A DNA stretch of 64,000 nt from Rhizopus arrhizus (GCA_024220505.1 JAKZZE010000025.1:372001-436000); one strand, 5' to 3'; numbered from the stretch's first letter, positions 19,639 to 32,515 are shown. The notes: generated from the sequence alone by a model not told the origin. Made by a program: numbers and translations.

Positions 19639-19825
19639 TTTGCACTAAAAAAAAGTATGCTTTTTTGTTGACATAATGCAGAAAGATTGCTGACTTTATT
19701 ATTTCATGAACCGCTCCCTCTCTTTTTGCATTGTTTTGTTTTGAAAGTGATCAGCACATCGTCTCCTTTTTTCATAAAGAAATCCGTAGTTTTAGTTTTT
19801 GTCTCTTTTCTTTTAATTTTTAATC
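19639..19825. promoter_or_regulatory. Divergent promoter between YME2 and SFC1
   Basis: The 187-base gap between two head-to-head start codons must hold both promoters. It is AT-rich with pyrimidine runs next to the SFC1 start. No specific factor site was identified. Both products are mitochondrial, so shared control is possible (inference). Confidence 0.4.
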
Positions 19826-21037
19826 ATGTCACGTACAAACAACACTAAAAAGACACCCTTATTAACACATTTGGTTGCTGGTGGAGCTGCTGGGTTCATG
19901 GAATCGTGTACTTGTCATCCGTTGGATACAATTAAAGTCAGAATGCAGCTAGCTAAACATGTCTCTAGAGGCGCTAATGTAAGCCAAGAGTCTGTTATTC
20001 TTTTCAAATAGGAATTCATTCGGTTCTTTAGGGAAAACCTCTGGGATTTATTGGAGTAGGATTAAAAATTGTACAGAATGAATCATTTTGGGCATTATAT
20101 AAAGGTTTAGGGGCTGTTGTGTCCGGTATTGTACCCAAAATGGCCATTCGTTTCTCTTCTTTTGAGCTTTATAAGTCTTGGATGGCTGATGCTCAAGGAA
20201 AAGTAAGCACAACCTCTGTCTTTTTTGGTAAAGTTGTATACATTTCATATACATATGTGTAAACGAAAACTTATTTGTTGTACGTAGCTGGCCTTGCTGC
20301 TGGTACTACCGAAGCTGTTTTGGTTGTAAGTCCAATGGATTTAATCAAGATTCGTTTACAGGTAAGTTCCTATTACTACTAGTGCGTTTTTGTATTGAAT
20401 ATTGTATATTCAGGCTCAACGTCATTCAATGGCCGACCCACTGGATATTCCGAAATATCGTAATGCTCCTCATGCGGCTTATACAATTATTAAAGAAGAA
20501 GGAATTCGTGCTTTGTATAAGGGTGTTACATTGACTGCATTAAGACAAGGTATATAGTAAATAAAATAGAAATATTGATTAACTAACATATTTTATTTTA
20601 GCCACGAACCAAGCAGCTAATTTCACTGCTTATCAAGAAATGAAGAAAATAGCACAAAGATTACAAGATGTAAGCGAGTTACCTTCTTATCAACATTTAA
20701 TTTTGGGAGGTGTTTCAGGTGCAATGGGTAAAATCTGAAAAACTCATTATGTGTATACATAGACTAACATTGATCAGGTCCACTCTCGAATGCTCCTATT
20801 GATACAATCAAGACACGTATTCAAAAATCCATTGTACCAGGTAGTGGGTATGAAAGATTCAAGACAGTTACCAGTGAAATCATGAAAAAAGAAGGATTCT
20901 TTGCATTTTACAAAGGCTTAACGCCTCGTTTATTAAGAGTAGCACCTGGACAAGCAGTGACTTTTATGGTATATGAAAAGGTTCGGGCTCTTTTAGATCA
21001 GTTTACTGAAAAAGCAGAAATACCACTCGCCAAATAA
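19826..21037 (+). CDS. SFC1: Mitochondrial succinate/fumarate carrier
   Basis: Six exons: 19826-19978, 20032-20227, 20288-20361, 20414-20549, 20602-20727 and 20778-21037, giving 314 residues in frame. Three mitochondrial carrier repeats each carry the P-x-D/E-x-x-K/R signature: C-H-P-L-D-T-I-K-V-R, V-S-P-M-D-L-I-K-I-R and A-P-I-D-T-I-K-T-R. Segments such as I-P-K-M-A-I-R-F-S-S, R-Q-A-T-N-Q-A-A-N-F and R-V-A-P-G-Q-A-V-T-F are those of yeast Sfc1/Acr1. This protein exchanges cytosolic succinate for matrix fumarate, linking the glyoxylate cycle to gluconeogenesis on C2 carbon sources. Length and signatures are complete. Confidence 0.92.
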
Positions 21038-21052
21038 ATATTTACATATTTG

Positions 21053-21619
21053 TTACAAAAATGACGTAGTGTTATTGTCATGTTGATCTATCTGCCAATA
21101 AATAGAAGTGGGTGATTTTACATGAGCATAAGATGGGACTTTGTTAGATAGGATCATGTTTTCTGATCCGTAATTTGCTGCGTCTTGTTCTTGTTCACAG
21201 AATTTTAAATTACGTTTTCTCTCTCGTTTCTTTAGCATATTTTTTGTTTCCGAGAAATCAGGAACTAAATTAATCAAAAACAAGTTTTTTTAATTGTAGG
21301 AGGTGTATTAAACAGCCTTACCTCCCCGATTTAATTGAATACTATTTACTTTATCAAGTGAAAAAGTTTTCTTATGTGTACTTATCTAACATATCTTAAG
21401 ACAAGAAGTGTGCTTTTTTGTTGCTATTACCGTAATACGATCGCTCTCCAAGTTTGGCGAGGAAAACTTTTGAAGTAAATAAAGTCCATTTGATCTTGTA
21501 GCAGGTAATATTCTTCTTTTCTTCTTACTAGATTCATCCTCACTACTACTGTCATACTTTACTTGTTCTTGGCTTAAATAGTTCATTTTGTCTTTGTTAA
21601 TAGAATCTACAAAAGACAA
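21053..21619 (-). CDS. Hypothetical protein, two or more exons
   Basis: Not recognised. Exon material at about 21440-21619 encodes an acidic Ser stretch next to a basic cluster (D-S-S-S-E-D-E-S-S-K-K-K-R-R), which looks like a nuclear localisation signal beside a CK2-type acidic patch. A second exon (21053 to about 21265, after a TTTAG acceptor) encodes K-K-R-E-R-K-R-N-L-K-F and ends N-N-T-T-S-F-L. A CTTTTGTAG just upstream of 21603 looks like an acceptor, so a further 5' exon is likely and the start is uncertain. It runs divergently from IDI1. Small nuclear protein is the best guess. Confidence 0.45.
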
Positions 21620-21957
21620 AAGAAAGAAAAACGGTTTGTTGTTGTTTTGTATAAAAAGTGTTTTTTGTTTGTTGCTATCCTCTTTTTTGATGCAAACAGA
21701 GAGAGTACGTATAAATCACCTTTGATCTTTCATAAGCTTTTATATAGCTTTATTAATATATACGTTTTATAATTGATGTGGTAAATTATTTTCCTTTACT
21801 TTCATGTAAAACAAAACAAGCTTTTTTTCTGTAGCTGTTGTCTAAAAGGAACTTGTTTTTGATTGGCTCAAATTCTAGGGTCTATAAATTATATTTTTGA
21901 TTTTCTTTTATTTTTCTCTCTCTCTCTCTCTCTCTCTTTTTCTTTACTTACAATAAA
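21620..21957. promoter_or_regulatory. IDI1 upstream region with CT-repeat leader
   Basis: Gap between the minus-strand hypothetical gene and IDI1. A (CT)n tract at about 21915-21937 lies 20 bases before the IDI1 start codon in a pyrimidine-rich leader, the usual look of fungal core promoters around the transcription start. No TATA box was assigned. Confidence 0.4.
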
Positions 21958-22780
<823 letters not shown>

Positions 22781-22928
22781 TAATAAAAACGTTTTTTGAT
22801 ACTATTTTAAATAATTGCGATCTGTGCTGCTCCTCCTTGCACGTGTAATCTAACACAAAATAAAAAAATAAAAAACAATTTTATTTTGCACGCCTTTTTT
22901 ATTTTTATTTTTTTTTCTTCCTCTTTAA

Positions 22929-23773
22929 TGTCTAATGAGCCTCATCCGTGGCTACCTATGCCAAGTGGAATCTCACTTGATCAGCATTCTTTTACTGTAG
23001 ACGTACTAAAGCAACTTGATTGTGAAACAACCACACCGTCAGCCATAGTTGATATATCAAACGTAGAAGTACATACATGTGCATAATGATAGATAAACAA
23101 CATATAGAGAGAAGATATTAACGCCTTTTCAATAGATAGAAAGTATTCATTCCATCACAACCACTAATTCAACTGCAGAACCATCCAACGAACAAATCGC
23201 CACTGAACAAACCACCGGTGGACAAACCACCAACGATATACCCCAAAATAGACGACGATCAGCAGGAGAGTTGATACGTAAATCATCTTTATTTTTAACA
23301 AAGAAAAGACCCCTTACATGGACCCTGAAAAAAAGGAAGAGCACTTGTCCCCCTCTTCAAGACATCTTTACTCCTTCCCAGCCTACAAAAAAGTGAGCAA
23401 GATTGCTATTAACGCCACTCTCTCTGCCACTCCTTCACGAAATATGAATGATATGCAACCACTAGTTATTACACATTATCCACCAAAACCATTAAAATAT
23501 TCTCCAGTGGAGCCACTACCTGAACAGAATCATAACGAAAGTAGAAAAAGCAAGACTTTGCATCGTTTATCCATACCATTATTAAAAATGACCGCAGCGT
23601 TACAGCAACATGAAAATAATAATACACGTAGTAGAAGAAGATCTGATTCAGACGTTGTTTATACTACTGAACAAGAAAGCAATTCGTTTTTATCTAAAAA
23701 ATGGAATAAATTTGTCAGTACTTGGAAAAAAGGTTTGAAAAAGAAAAAAAATGAACCAAATATTCATTTGTAA
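22929..23773 (+). CDS. Hypothetical Ser/Lys-rich protein, exon structure uncertain
   Basis: The first exon starts M-S-N-E-P-H-P-W-L-P-M-P and runs to a GTAGAA donor near 23062. The second, after CAATAG (about 23135), encodes I-E-S-I-H-S-I-T-T-T and R-R-R-S-A-G-E-L-I-R-K-S-S and closes near 23393. Downstream, another frame (23318-23773) encodes R-S-R-R-R-S-D-S-D-V-V-Y and a basic C terminus (W-K-K-G-L-K-K-K-K-N-E-P), and probably belongs to the same gene by an internal splice I could not place with confidence. One option joins a donor at 23277 to an acceptor at about 23511. There is no recognised domain; the protein is mostly disordered, with basic and phosphorylatable Ser motifs. Confidence 0.4.
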
Positions 23774-24752
23774 TATTTCGTTTTGTAACAGATTGAATAA
23801 AAAATAGTACGAGCAAGCTTTCATAGTATTTGCTCTTTTTTTTTTTGTATAAACTAAACTTTTTGGTTACTTTTCTTTATTCATTGTCATGTCAGATACC
23901 AATTGCCTGTGTGTAACTCCTACATTTGGGATCAATCAATGAATATCCATCGTGTGTTCGTTATGATGGTAAATCTTGAATTTTATGGTTACGATATAAA
24001 TGTGTGATGTTTTATGGAAGCTTTATTCTTGTTAGATTGTCATGGTTGTTATTTTTATACAGTTGTATTCATAAAACGAGACTATGCAAAGACAGCAAGG
24101 TAACACATGAATAATACAACAAAGCTTTTCAGTTCTTATTGGTTTCTTCTAAAAGTTTGTGCATTAAAAATTTCTATTTTGTGTTTTTCTATTTTATTTT
24201 TATGTGCAAGAATTTCTCTTTCTGTGTATTCAAAGCTTTATTTTTTCGTACGCCTTGGCTTTTAATTTTTATTTTGAGACGTAATCCCACATAAAGATGT
24301 ACCCTTTTGATCATACACATTGCTTCAACATTACTAATGAGATTCCCTGTGCTCATTGAGATGGAAGTTGAAGAATAACAACAGAATGATATGTACGAAA
24401 CTGCTTGTTTGGAATAGTACGAATGACAACTAGACAGGAAAGAGAAGTCTTTAAAAAGAAGCAGGGATCAAATCTAAATTGAGTTAGCTGTGAAAATTCT
24501 CCCCAGGAAGTGAGAAAATTGAAATCTAAAATAATGGTATTACTGATTGCAGAAGCTGAACAAGTTCAATGTGAGCTAAAATTAATCCACATACCTATTA
24601 TAAGAACTAGAAGTTGGTATTGTCCTTATATTCCTTTCAGGTACAATAACTACAAGAACTTACCATGAAGTAAGGATTATTGGTAAGACAAGCAGCTTTG
24701 ATCCTTGACATTATTATGAAAACAGCTTAATACTGTTTGAATCTGTATAAGA
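23774..24752. other. Intergenic, no gene seen
   Basis: Begins with the AATAAA signal of the preceding gene (about 23797). The remainder is AT-rich with many short stop-bound frames. The right end (from about 24300) may be degraded N-terminal transposase sequence belonging to the relic that follows. Confidence 0.5.
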
Positions 24753-25400
24753 ATGACGAGAAAAGCGTTTGCTAGGTATCAAAAGTTGCTACTTGGAAGG
24801 AACAATAGCAAATTCAAAAGACAACATACAGACTTCTTTTGCGGATCCTATGATAAAAATAAAGTTCCAATGTTCCAAGAAGCAGGAGATGTATTATTTA
24901 CTGCTTTCTCAGATAGAAAACTGGTTATTATTTCTGCTTTTCACAAACATGTTATTCAGCATACATCTCTTACTCTAAGAAGCCTGAAAAAATTATTACT
25001 GCCAGAACAGTTGAGAGTATCCCTAATCAAGGAAGGGAGAAAGAATTGAAATGGATGGCGGATAAAGAAATGGACTGATATGCTCATTACGTTTTTATTG
25101 ACGAGAAAGGATTTAATATGCATGCCCAACGAAAATTTGTCAGATCATAACGGTAATGCGCTTGATATCTTACAGAGATTATTTTGATGAGTACAAAGAG
25201 CACTTTAAGTTGATTTATGAAAAAGGAACTGAAAGTGGCTTAAACTATGAAAGAATTGAACGTATCTACTTGAACTATTCAAGATACTGTTCAGCGAAAG
25301 CCTGCTGAAAATCTCGTTAGAAGACTGCCAATTCTAAGTGAATAGTATAAGGCATTTTAAATTCATTTGATCGATAAGAAACCAGCGTTGGCTTTAAATA
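24753..25400 (+). pseudogene. Decayed Tc1/mariner-type DDE transposase
   Basis: One open stretch (24753-25049) has the lead-in to a DDE domain (S-L-T-L-R-S-L-K-K-L). After a frameshift, a second frame gives Y-V-F-I-D-E-K-G-F-N-M-H-A-Q-R, the block around the first catalytic Asp (usually F-I-D-E-S-G-F-N). Further catalytic blocks are lost among stops. No terminal repeats were paired. Clearly non-functional. Confidence 0.6.
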
Positions 25401-28039
25401 ATGAATAATCCAGTAGTTCAAGCCATGTATTCAGACATTTTTAGAATGGCCATGAACAGTCATGTGAAAGAAAAATTTATTTCTTTTCATTCCTCTTCGT
25501 CTTTCTTTATCTCATTTAGTTCCTAAATTAATTTTTTTTAAGAAAACGTGTTATTGACGATATCAACAGTGGAAGAAGTAGAAGGGACTAAAAGTCATAC
25601 AGACCAGAGATGTCTTTGACTAGTCATATTGAAGTTAAGAATGTGCCCTATGCCTCAAATTCGCATCAGCATTTCTTTAGCTAGTGACATTAAGTTACAT
25701 GTTGTATAATTGACGTCAAACTCATTTACGCAACTGGGTCTAATGATAAGGCTCTTCTGTTGTGATAAGGATTATAAAACGATGCATCATCAGCTTCATT
25801 ATCAAAATGAACATGACAATAAGTGCGAGAAGAAGAGTAACCGAATGTATTAAAAGCTACCTTAGTTTCTATTAAATATTATATCGCACTTACTACGTTG
25901 AGCTTGCTGCTAGTGGTTATTTTTAATGTAAAGTAGAATTTTTTTAAAACGAATTTGATATATGTCAAAGGTTTAGATAGAGTTCTGTTCCAAAATCAGT
26001 AGTAATTCTGGATACAAGTTTATTTAAATGATTACCAGATCTTGTTAAGTAGATCAGTCTGTTTTGAATAAAATAAGAAGGGAGTTATAATGAGAAATAT
26101 TATACACTATTTCCAGAAATTAAAGTCGTCGTGACTTGTCGCAATGACATATAAATTGTATTATAAAACTTTACAAAATGCGACTTTAATTTCTGAAAAT
26201 AGTGTATTCAAGGGGTTTATTGCTCTTGCTGCCAAAGTTAACATGCTACAAGCTGGACAGTAAAGTATTTTTTATTATTTTTGTTAAAATATGGAATTAT
26301 CATTTAAATATAAGATTTGTTTGGAACTTCAGAATTTTTATTTTTGAAAGGAAGCAATGTAAGGTTCAAAGGTAAGAAAAAAAAAGATGATGCCTGTTTA
26401 TTGAATGTAAGCTACATCAAGATTATTTTCAATGAATTTGAATGGATGGAAATGAAAGCGTTGCATTCTTAGTAGCGTCTTTAACTAAAAGAGGGAAAGT
26501 CAAGCATTGAGTATTAACTGACAACTTTTTTCATTTTCAATTATATGTTTTAATAGCATATTTTCATTTACTTATGACCTTTGTTTACTCCCCCTTCCCC
26601 TTTTTTTTTTTATTCAATTACGCAAGCAGTAATTCAAGTAAATCAAAGAAAAAAAAAGCGATTTCGATAAATTGAACTACATTAATCATTAGCTATGAAT
26701 TGATTTATATCAAATAGTAAACCAAGTTACTTTCATTTTAGGATGAGGCAAGATTCCAATTACAAATAATCTCCTATCTCCTTTTTCCCTTTTTTTTTCT
26801 ATTTTTTTTAGTGTTTGGATCATGTGCTTTTGTTTAAATTATACTCGTTCTTTATTTACATACATACATCATAGTTATTTTCTGTCAGCCTTAAAAGAGT
26901 AACACAAACAATCAAGTTTTTTATGCAAGTCTTTTATAGATAAAATTAATTAGCACCTAATGGTTTCCCCCTCTCTCAAAATTCACTGTTAATCCACCAT
27001 TTTTTTTATATTTTATTTTTTTACATAGAAAATACTATTAAAAAAGAATATGACTTTACTTTTGGATTTATTATTTACTTGTCTGAATTGGTATTCCATG
27101 AGGGTTACACACGGAAGCTGATTTCTCTCCCTTTTTTTTCCTTTTTATTTTAATGAATCCTATTCTTTCACCTAAAATATATTCTATGAGGGTTATGAAG
27201 CTAAGATAAGAAAAGATACAAGATCAAAGACAAGTCTTGTTTTGGTTTTGTATATACTTGAAGGTGAATAGAAAGGATATATAAATAATTAGTGTTTCAT
27301 ATGAAAATCATGCAGATAAAGAAAAGAGCTGTACAAACAAGCCAAAAAAAAAGTAATGTCTTTTCATATAACTTGAGGTTTGTTAAAAAGAGAAAAAGAT
27401 TCTATTCCTTCAAACATAGATTATGACTTGTATCCCTTTCTTGTTGCTTTTATAATAAATCAATAAAGAGAATAATGATTGTAAACAAAGAAAATGGTTT
27501 ACGTTTTTTTTTCTTTTTTCTTTTGTTTATCAGTCAGTTTAGAACGTTATTTTCTCCCTTTTACCGTTCCTTTGCAGTTGAAAAAGAAAGAATTCTTGGA
27601 AAATAAACAAAAAAAATGGCCCGACCCCTCAAGCAAAGTTATTTAAAGAGCTTTTTTTCCTTACTTTTTTTTTTCTTTCTTTATCAAATCAAATACTCTT
27701 CACTCTAAAACTAATGGCTTGAATCCTCTTCTTTCTAAATGGTGATGGTCTGAATGCTCTCTTATCAATCACTCTTTTGCTTTTGATGCTTCCATAATCT
27801 ATCTTGCTACACTGCTCCTATGAAATCAAATGGCTAAAAGTAAAATGATTTAGAAAAGATAATAATGATTAGACACTGAACTGACTACATACATTTAGTT
27901 ACTGATGCTACAAAACAAAGATCCTTTTTATCTTTTTGGTGCGCTTGTTCTCTATACAATCACTGACTCTCTTTGTAAGATATGTGCTGCATGTGTTTTG
28001 TCTTGCCCCTTCTCCAAATATATCTTTTTACATCAAGAG
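25401..28039. other. AT-rich gene-poor stretch containing one MITE
   Basis: Apart from the MITE at 26103-26206, only AT-rich sequence with frequent poly-T and poly-A tracts. No open frame has coding character. Confidence 0.55.
26103..26206. mobile_element. 104-bp MITE with 26-bp terminal inverted repeats
   Basis: The left end TACACTATTTCCAGAAATTA... (26103-26128) and the right end (26181-26206) match in reverse complement with one mismatch over 26 bases. TA at the outermost position on both sides fits a TA duplication of mariner type. The 50-base core has no coding capacity. Confidence 0.8.
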
Positions 28040-28290
28040 CTCTTGGCCTGATAGTCTGGTACCTTGAAGCGATAGGTGGGTAAACAATTCAAGTAGCAAA
28101 CAGTTTGCAGCATTCACGCTGTAGCTTAAGGCTGACCGAGTTGTTGCTTCTTGGCTTAGTGGACCCATTAGACCCGAAACAGGCTATATGGGATAACATT
28201 CCGTACCATTCCAGGTGGGCAAACTCGCCGCGTAACTTGAGCAGGGGAAGCGATATGAGACTGGGGCGTCCTAGAGGCACTAAAAAAACA
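28040..28290 (+). ncRNA. Structured ncRNA candidate, possibly SRP RNA
   Basis: A GC-richer island in very AT-rich DNA that folds well. Small hairpins at 28097-28110 (GCAAA/UUUGC) and 28108-28122 (GCAGC/GCUGU) are followed by UGUAG and GGCUGACCGAG, which recall the Alu-domain U-G-U-A and G-G-C-U-G-A segments of SRP RNA. A long-range stem pairs GCUUCU (28146-28151) with AGAGGC (28273-28278), continues GG/CC (28153-28154 with 28270-28271) and CUUAGU (28155-28160) with ACUGGG (28260-28265), like helix 5. The apical part holds a CCCAU/AUGGG hairpin (28164/28188) and a GGUGGG...CUCGCC hairpin with a GCAA-type loop at about 28213-28229. A TTTT at about 28291 could end pol III transcription. The fold is solid; the SRP label is inference. 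Confidence 0.45.
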
Positions 28291-28589
28291 TTTTGCTTTA
28301 CATATTCTTACTGGTTGGTCTATTTGTCATCTTCAAAATAATCATTCTAGTTAATCAATTCTTGTTTATCTTGATCTACATCATCTTGTTCAATCACTTG
28401 TTACTCTCTAAAGCCATTTTTAAATAACAATCATTTTAAACATAACAAGCCATTTATAACTCACATCTATCCAAAATAAAACTTAAACTTACAAGCGCAC
28501 CTAAAAAAACTTGCAGTCCTTTACCCAGTCTCATATCTTTCTCTTTCTCTATCTCTCTTTTACTTTACTCAATAGAAAAGTATTTTCTC

Positions 28590-28655
<66 letters not shown>

Positions 28656-29219
28656 AGAGAGAGAGAGAGAGATCGATTTAATACTTTTTTAGATTAATAA
28701 CATATTGAGGTATAAATCAAGAATACAACTATATTTGTTATATCTATTAATAGTGAATTTGTGTCTTCGGATAGAACTAGAGGCATACATAAGACCAATC
28801 TATCAATTACACATAAAACCTTAACATTCATTCAAGTTAAAATCTATTGACCAATTTGAAACTTTCATTGGATAATTTGTATCGGTAACTAAAAATCATA
28901 ACCACTGTCAGAAAAAAAAAGGGGAGGAACTGATTTTCGTAGTAATAACTTGACATGTCACGCTTACCATTCTTTTCCGGTAGTCGGTTTATTCACAAGA
29001 AACACGACGATCTAAATAACTATTAAATGAAATTAGTTGTCGATTAATATCTCTCAATTGAGTCAACAAATGATTGAAAAGAAAATTATACACTTTTGTT
29101 TTTGGGATGTCTGCAAACTATGAGAAAGAATCTCTTGGTAGAAATATACAGATTTCTCTATTATATATACAATCGTGAAGAATGCATGTTGAAAATAGTA
29201 CACATTGTGCTTATCAATG
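28291..29219. other. Intergenic with long A tract and GA microsatellite
   Basis: Holds an A run of about 59 (28594-28652) continuing into (GA)n at 28653-28672. No gene or structured RNA was seen in the rest. Confidence 0.6.
28594..28672. repeat. Poly-A tract followed by (GA)n
   Basis: About 59 consecutive A, then ten GA units. It could be the tail of a lost retrocopy, but no upstream LINE or processed-gene sequence was recognised. Confidence 0.9.
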
Positions 29220-29560
29220 TTGCAGGCAAATATGATGTGACGAACGACGTAATGAGCTTAAGCATTTATTACATTTGAAAACGTTGAATTTATCAACTCC
29301 ATAGCATCTAGTCCAGGCACAAAATTATTAGATGTCACTGGTGGAACTGGTAAATAGAGAGAGAGAGGGAGAGGGAGAAAAGAAGGGTAGTCAGACCATT
29401 TTTGTTCTTGCATCACTCCTTTTTTTTTGTATAGGTGCTATTGCTCTTCGATTTTTAGATTATTGTAAAAATTTGCATAGAATCTGTTGCTTTAGTTGAT
29501 ATCAATCTTCATATACTTGGAGAAAGGAGATTCAAGACAACACCTTATGCTTACAGTAAA
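29220..29560 (+). pseudogene. COQ5 (C-methyltransferase) pseudogene fragment
   Basis: Successive frames give K-Y-D-V-T-N-D-V-M-S-L-S-I (usual K-Y-D-x-M-N-D-x-M-S-x-G-I), then S-S-P-G-T-K-L-L-D-V-T-G-G-T-G (SAM-binding motif I), A-I-A-L-R-F-L-D-Y, and D-I-N-L-H-I-L-G-E with R-F-K-T-T-P-Y-A. These are consecutive blocks of the ubiquinone-pathway C-methyltransferase Coq5. Stops and frameshifts interrupt them, and later blocks are scrambled. An intron-like GTAAAT...TATAG still splits the G-G-T-G motif, so the copy arose by DNA duplication rather than retrotransposition. Confidence 0.65.
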
Positions 29561-30837
29561 TATTTTTGCATCGTTTTTTTGTTTTGTAAAATCTAATTTT
29601 ATATCTGATAGTCAACCAAGCAAACTTCTTGGTATAGTATTGCTTATTTATCAAGTTCAATTGGGCGCCTGGTGTTTGTTACACGATCACTCGCCCCAGA
29701 CCAGATCAATGACAAAAGAAAGATATAGGAAGTAAGAAAACTTCTTTTGGAATCACGGACGAACAAGGTCAATGGAACAATAAGTGGAAGATGGCGACAT
29801 ATTAACGTTTTGAGAGTCAATTCAGGAGAAGCTGACCATGTGAAGAGTCAAATATGTGTATCCATAAGATGGGGAAAGTGATTTGATTCAAATAGGATGG
29901 AGCATATAGTTTATCAGCAAAAGGTCCAAGCGGTCACTGCACAGCTTGAATGAGAAATCCTTGTTTGTAAAAGATTTAAAAGGAATGGTATCAATGGATC
30001 TAGGTATTTGTTGTTGATTGTGCATATTGAGGTAGGAGATTACATGCTTTTTTATGTGTATCTGAGTCGGAAACTACCCAAGGTGTCATCTTATGCAAAG
30101 GTTACGCTCAATTCTTGTCATTGGTAACCATAAAATAGGTTCCAATGAAATAGTGAGATGGTAGCATAGCAACTTGAAATTTTTATTTATCTTTCCATGT
30201 CCTGTTCCAGAAATCACTTTTTCAATAGATTTGAAGCTCTTGAAGTTGAGTTTTTCAATTAAAGGAGGACAGTGGTTGCGAGAAAGAAAAAAAATGTAAG
30301 AACAAATTTACTAGTAAAATTAATATCTTGGGTCTGTATTAATCTGTTTTACGGTCTTGTGATTTGCACCACGCTATATCTAAACTCCAAACATAAAAAG
30401 AATGGTAGTCAATTAGATAAAGCTGAGTGATTCAAATAAAGATGCATGCAGCTTCATTTATTTATTTATTTTGAATTTTAAAATATATCCTCCTTTCTTT
30501 TATACACAAATTTCATTTTCAATCTGTGAGATGAATCACATTTTGTTTGATACTTGAATAAACATAATTGACTATGTCTCTCTTTTAAACTGTCCTTCAT
30601 CAAACAGAGATATTTGAATAAAAGCATAAAAGGAAGCACATATGGTGTTACATGTCAAAATATCTATGCAAATCGCAAATCAAGTACAACACACGTGTAC
30701 ACATTGGTCTGATGTAAACAGTGGAATAGTTTAAAAACTTAAAACTCAGAGCAGAAATTTTTACTCACAAATTTTTCTGCTTAATATTTATATTTTTGGC
30801 CAATTTATTTTTCCCTTCTCTTTTTTTTTTCTTTAAT
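29561..30837. other. Decayed sequence 3' of the COQ5 relic, then PPN1 promoter region
   Basis: Possibly further scrambled COQ5 sequence up to about 30250, with no alignable block. From 30450 the sequence is AT-rich; a pyrimidine-rich stretch just before 30838 is typical of a fungal leader. Confidence 0.45.
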
Positions 30838-32515
30838 ATGAGGACATCAGCTTTATTTTGTATTTCACTATTCACAGGGAGTGTATTAGCAGCTCAACAA
30901 CAACCATTCTTAATACATTATGCCAATGTTACTACTACTGTGACTACTCATGGTCGCTATCTCCATATCACAGACATTCATGTAAGACATAAGAATAAAT
31001 TACTTTTTGATATTCATTGCTTGACGGTAGATGGATAAACACTACTTGAAAGGCGCAACTATAGCTTCAAACTGTCATCGTGAACCACGCAAACACAAGA
31101 AAAAGAAGCAAAAAGCGGGGTTATTAGCGGGTCCTTGGGGTGCACCCAATACAGGATGTGATGCACCACCTCGATTGGTCTATCATAACATTGATTACAT
31201 TGCCAATGAATGGAAAGATAAAATTGATTTTGTGATCTGGACAGGTGACAATGCTAGGTAACTGAGGCTGTAATTTTATGACGTCGCTAATATGCAGCTG
31301 AGCAGACATGATGGTGATGCGCTTATCACCAGAACAAAAAAGGAAATTATTGGTTATAATCGTAAAGTGGCTCGGTTATTAAAGAAAGCATTTACTTTGG
31401 ATGATGATAGAACGTTACCCATTGTACCTTGTATAGGTAAATCATTATAAATATTATAAAATCAAAAACTAAAGTTTAGTAAAGGTAATAATGATGTTCA
31501 TCCTCATAATGAATTGAGAGGTATCAAACATAATCCTCAATTAGAAGAATTCAGTGTTCTTTGGAAGGATTTTATTCCTGAAGGTCAAATAAAATCATTC
31601 AAAAAGGGTGGTTACTTTGCTATAGACGTAGCGCCTCGACTCCGTGTCCTTTCACTCAACACACTCTATTTCTTCTCATCCAACGATGTTGCCAGTACCT
31701 GCAGTGATCCTAAAGGACCCGGTCATCGTCATGTCAAATGGATGCGAAAACAATTGAAGAAGGCTCGTAAGGATGATGTGAAGGTGATCATTATCGGGCA
31801 TGTTCCTCCTACAGTAAAGTCATTCAAGGATAGCTGTCTGGATGATTACATTAAATTGTCTACTAAATATGCTGATATCATCACTGGCCATATGTATGGT
31901 CATGCTAACATGGACCATTTTCAAATCATTGGCAAAAACTTGGATGGCAGTAGTTCATCGCCTTTTAGTTTTATTGAAAATCATGATTCTGCTGCTGATG
32001 ACGATGATCATCAAGTGGCTGTACAAAAAAAGAGAAAGGACGCTGGAAGATTTATTCAAACACTCAAGAGACAATACCGTCAAGCCAAAAAGGCTCGATA
32101 CACTGAAAACCTTGTCGTCATCAACATCGCGCCTCCTATGATTCCTCTCTTTTACCCTACTTTTCGTATCAACGAATATGAATCGGATCTCGATTCACCT
32201 CAATTTGGTAACTGGCTTCGATACACACAGTATTATTCAAACTTGACTCATTGGAATGAAGTTCACATGGCACCCCAATTTGAAATTGAGTATGCAACAG
32301 ATAGAGACTATAACATGACAGATCTTACCACTGAAAGCTGGCTTGATTTTGCTGCAAATATTAGCTCAAAAAAGGGCAAGGATGTTTGGAAATCCTATTT
32401 GGATAATATGTTTGTACAGACAAACAATCAATGGTACGGTCAGAGTATTGGTGATGAAGATCGATCCTCTGTAATCAACCAATGGTGGAATTGGTTCTTG
32501 AATAGATTTGGATAG
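30838..32515 (+). CDS. PPN1: Endopolyphosphatase (Ppn1 family)
   Basis: Exons 30838-30981, 31031-31257, 31306-31436 and 31485-32515 give 510 residues. A signal sequence or anchor (L-F-C-I-S-L-F-T-G-S-V-L-A-A) is followed by a calcineurin-like metallophosphoesterase: L-H-I-T-D-I-H, C-H-R, I-W-T-G-D-N-A-R-H-D-G-D, G-N-N-D-V-H-P-H-N, I-I-I-G-H-V-P-P and G-H-M-Y-G-H-A-N-M-D-H-F. The spacing and the G-N-N-D-V-x-P-H-N block are those of Ppn1, which cleaves long-chain polyphosphate in the vacuole. In the first metal motif the usual D-x-H-P is D-I-H-M. The position after H falls exactly at an intron junction, so an alternative acceptor could restore it. It ends W-N-W-F-L-N-R-F-G. Confidence 0.88.

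Noticed and set aside
28089..28341. Short ORFs on both strands of the ncRNA island
   Set aside because: No domain or splice context; the pairing potential explains the composition better.
28594..28652. Poly-A tract as the tail of a processed retrocopy
   Set aside because: No intronless gene or LINE sequence precedes it; kept as a simple repeat.
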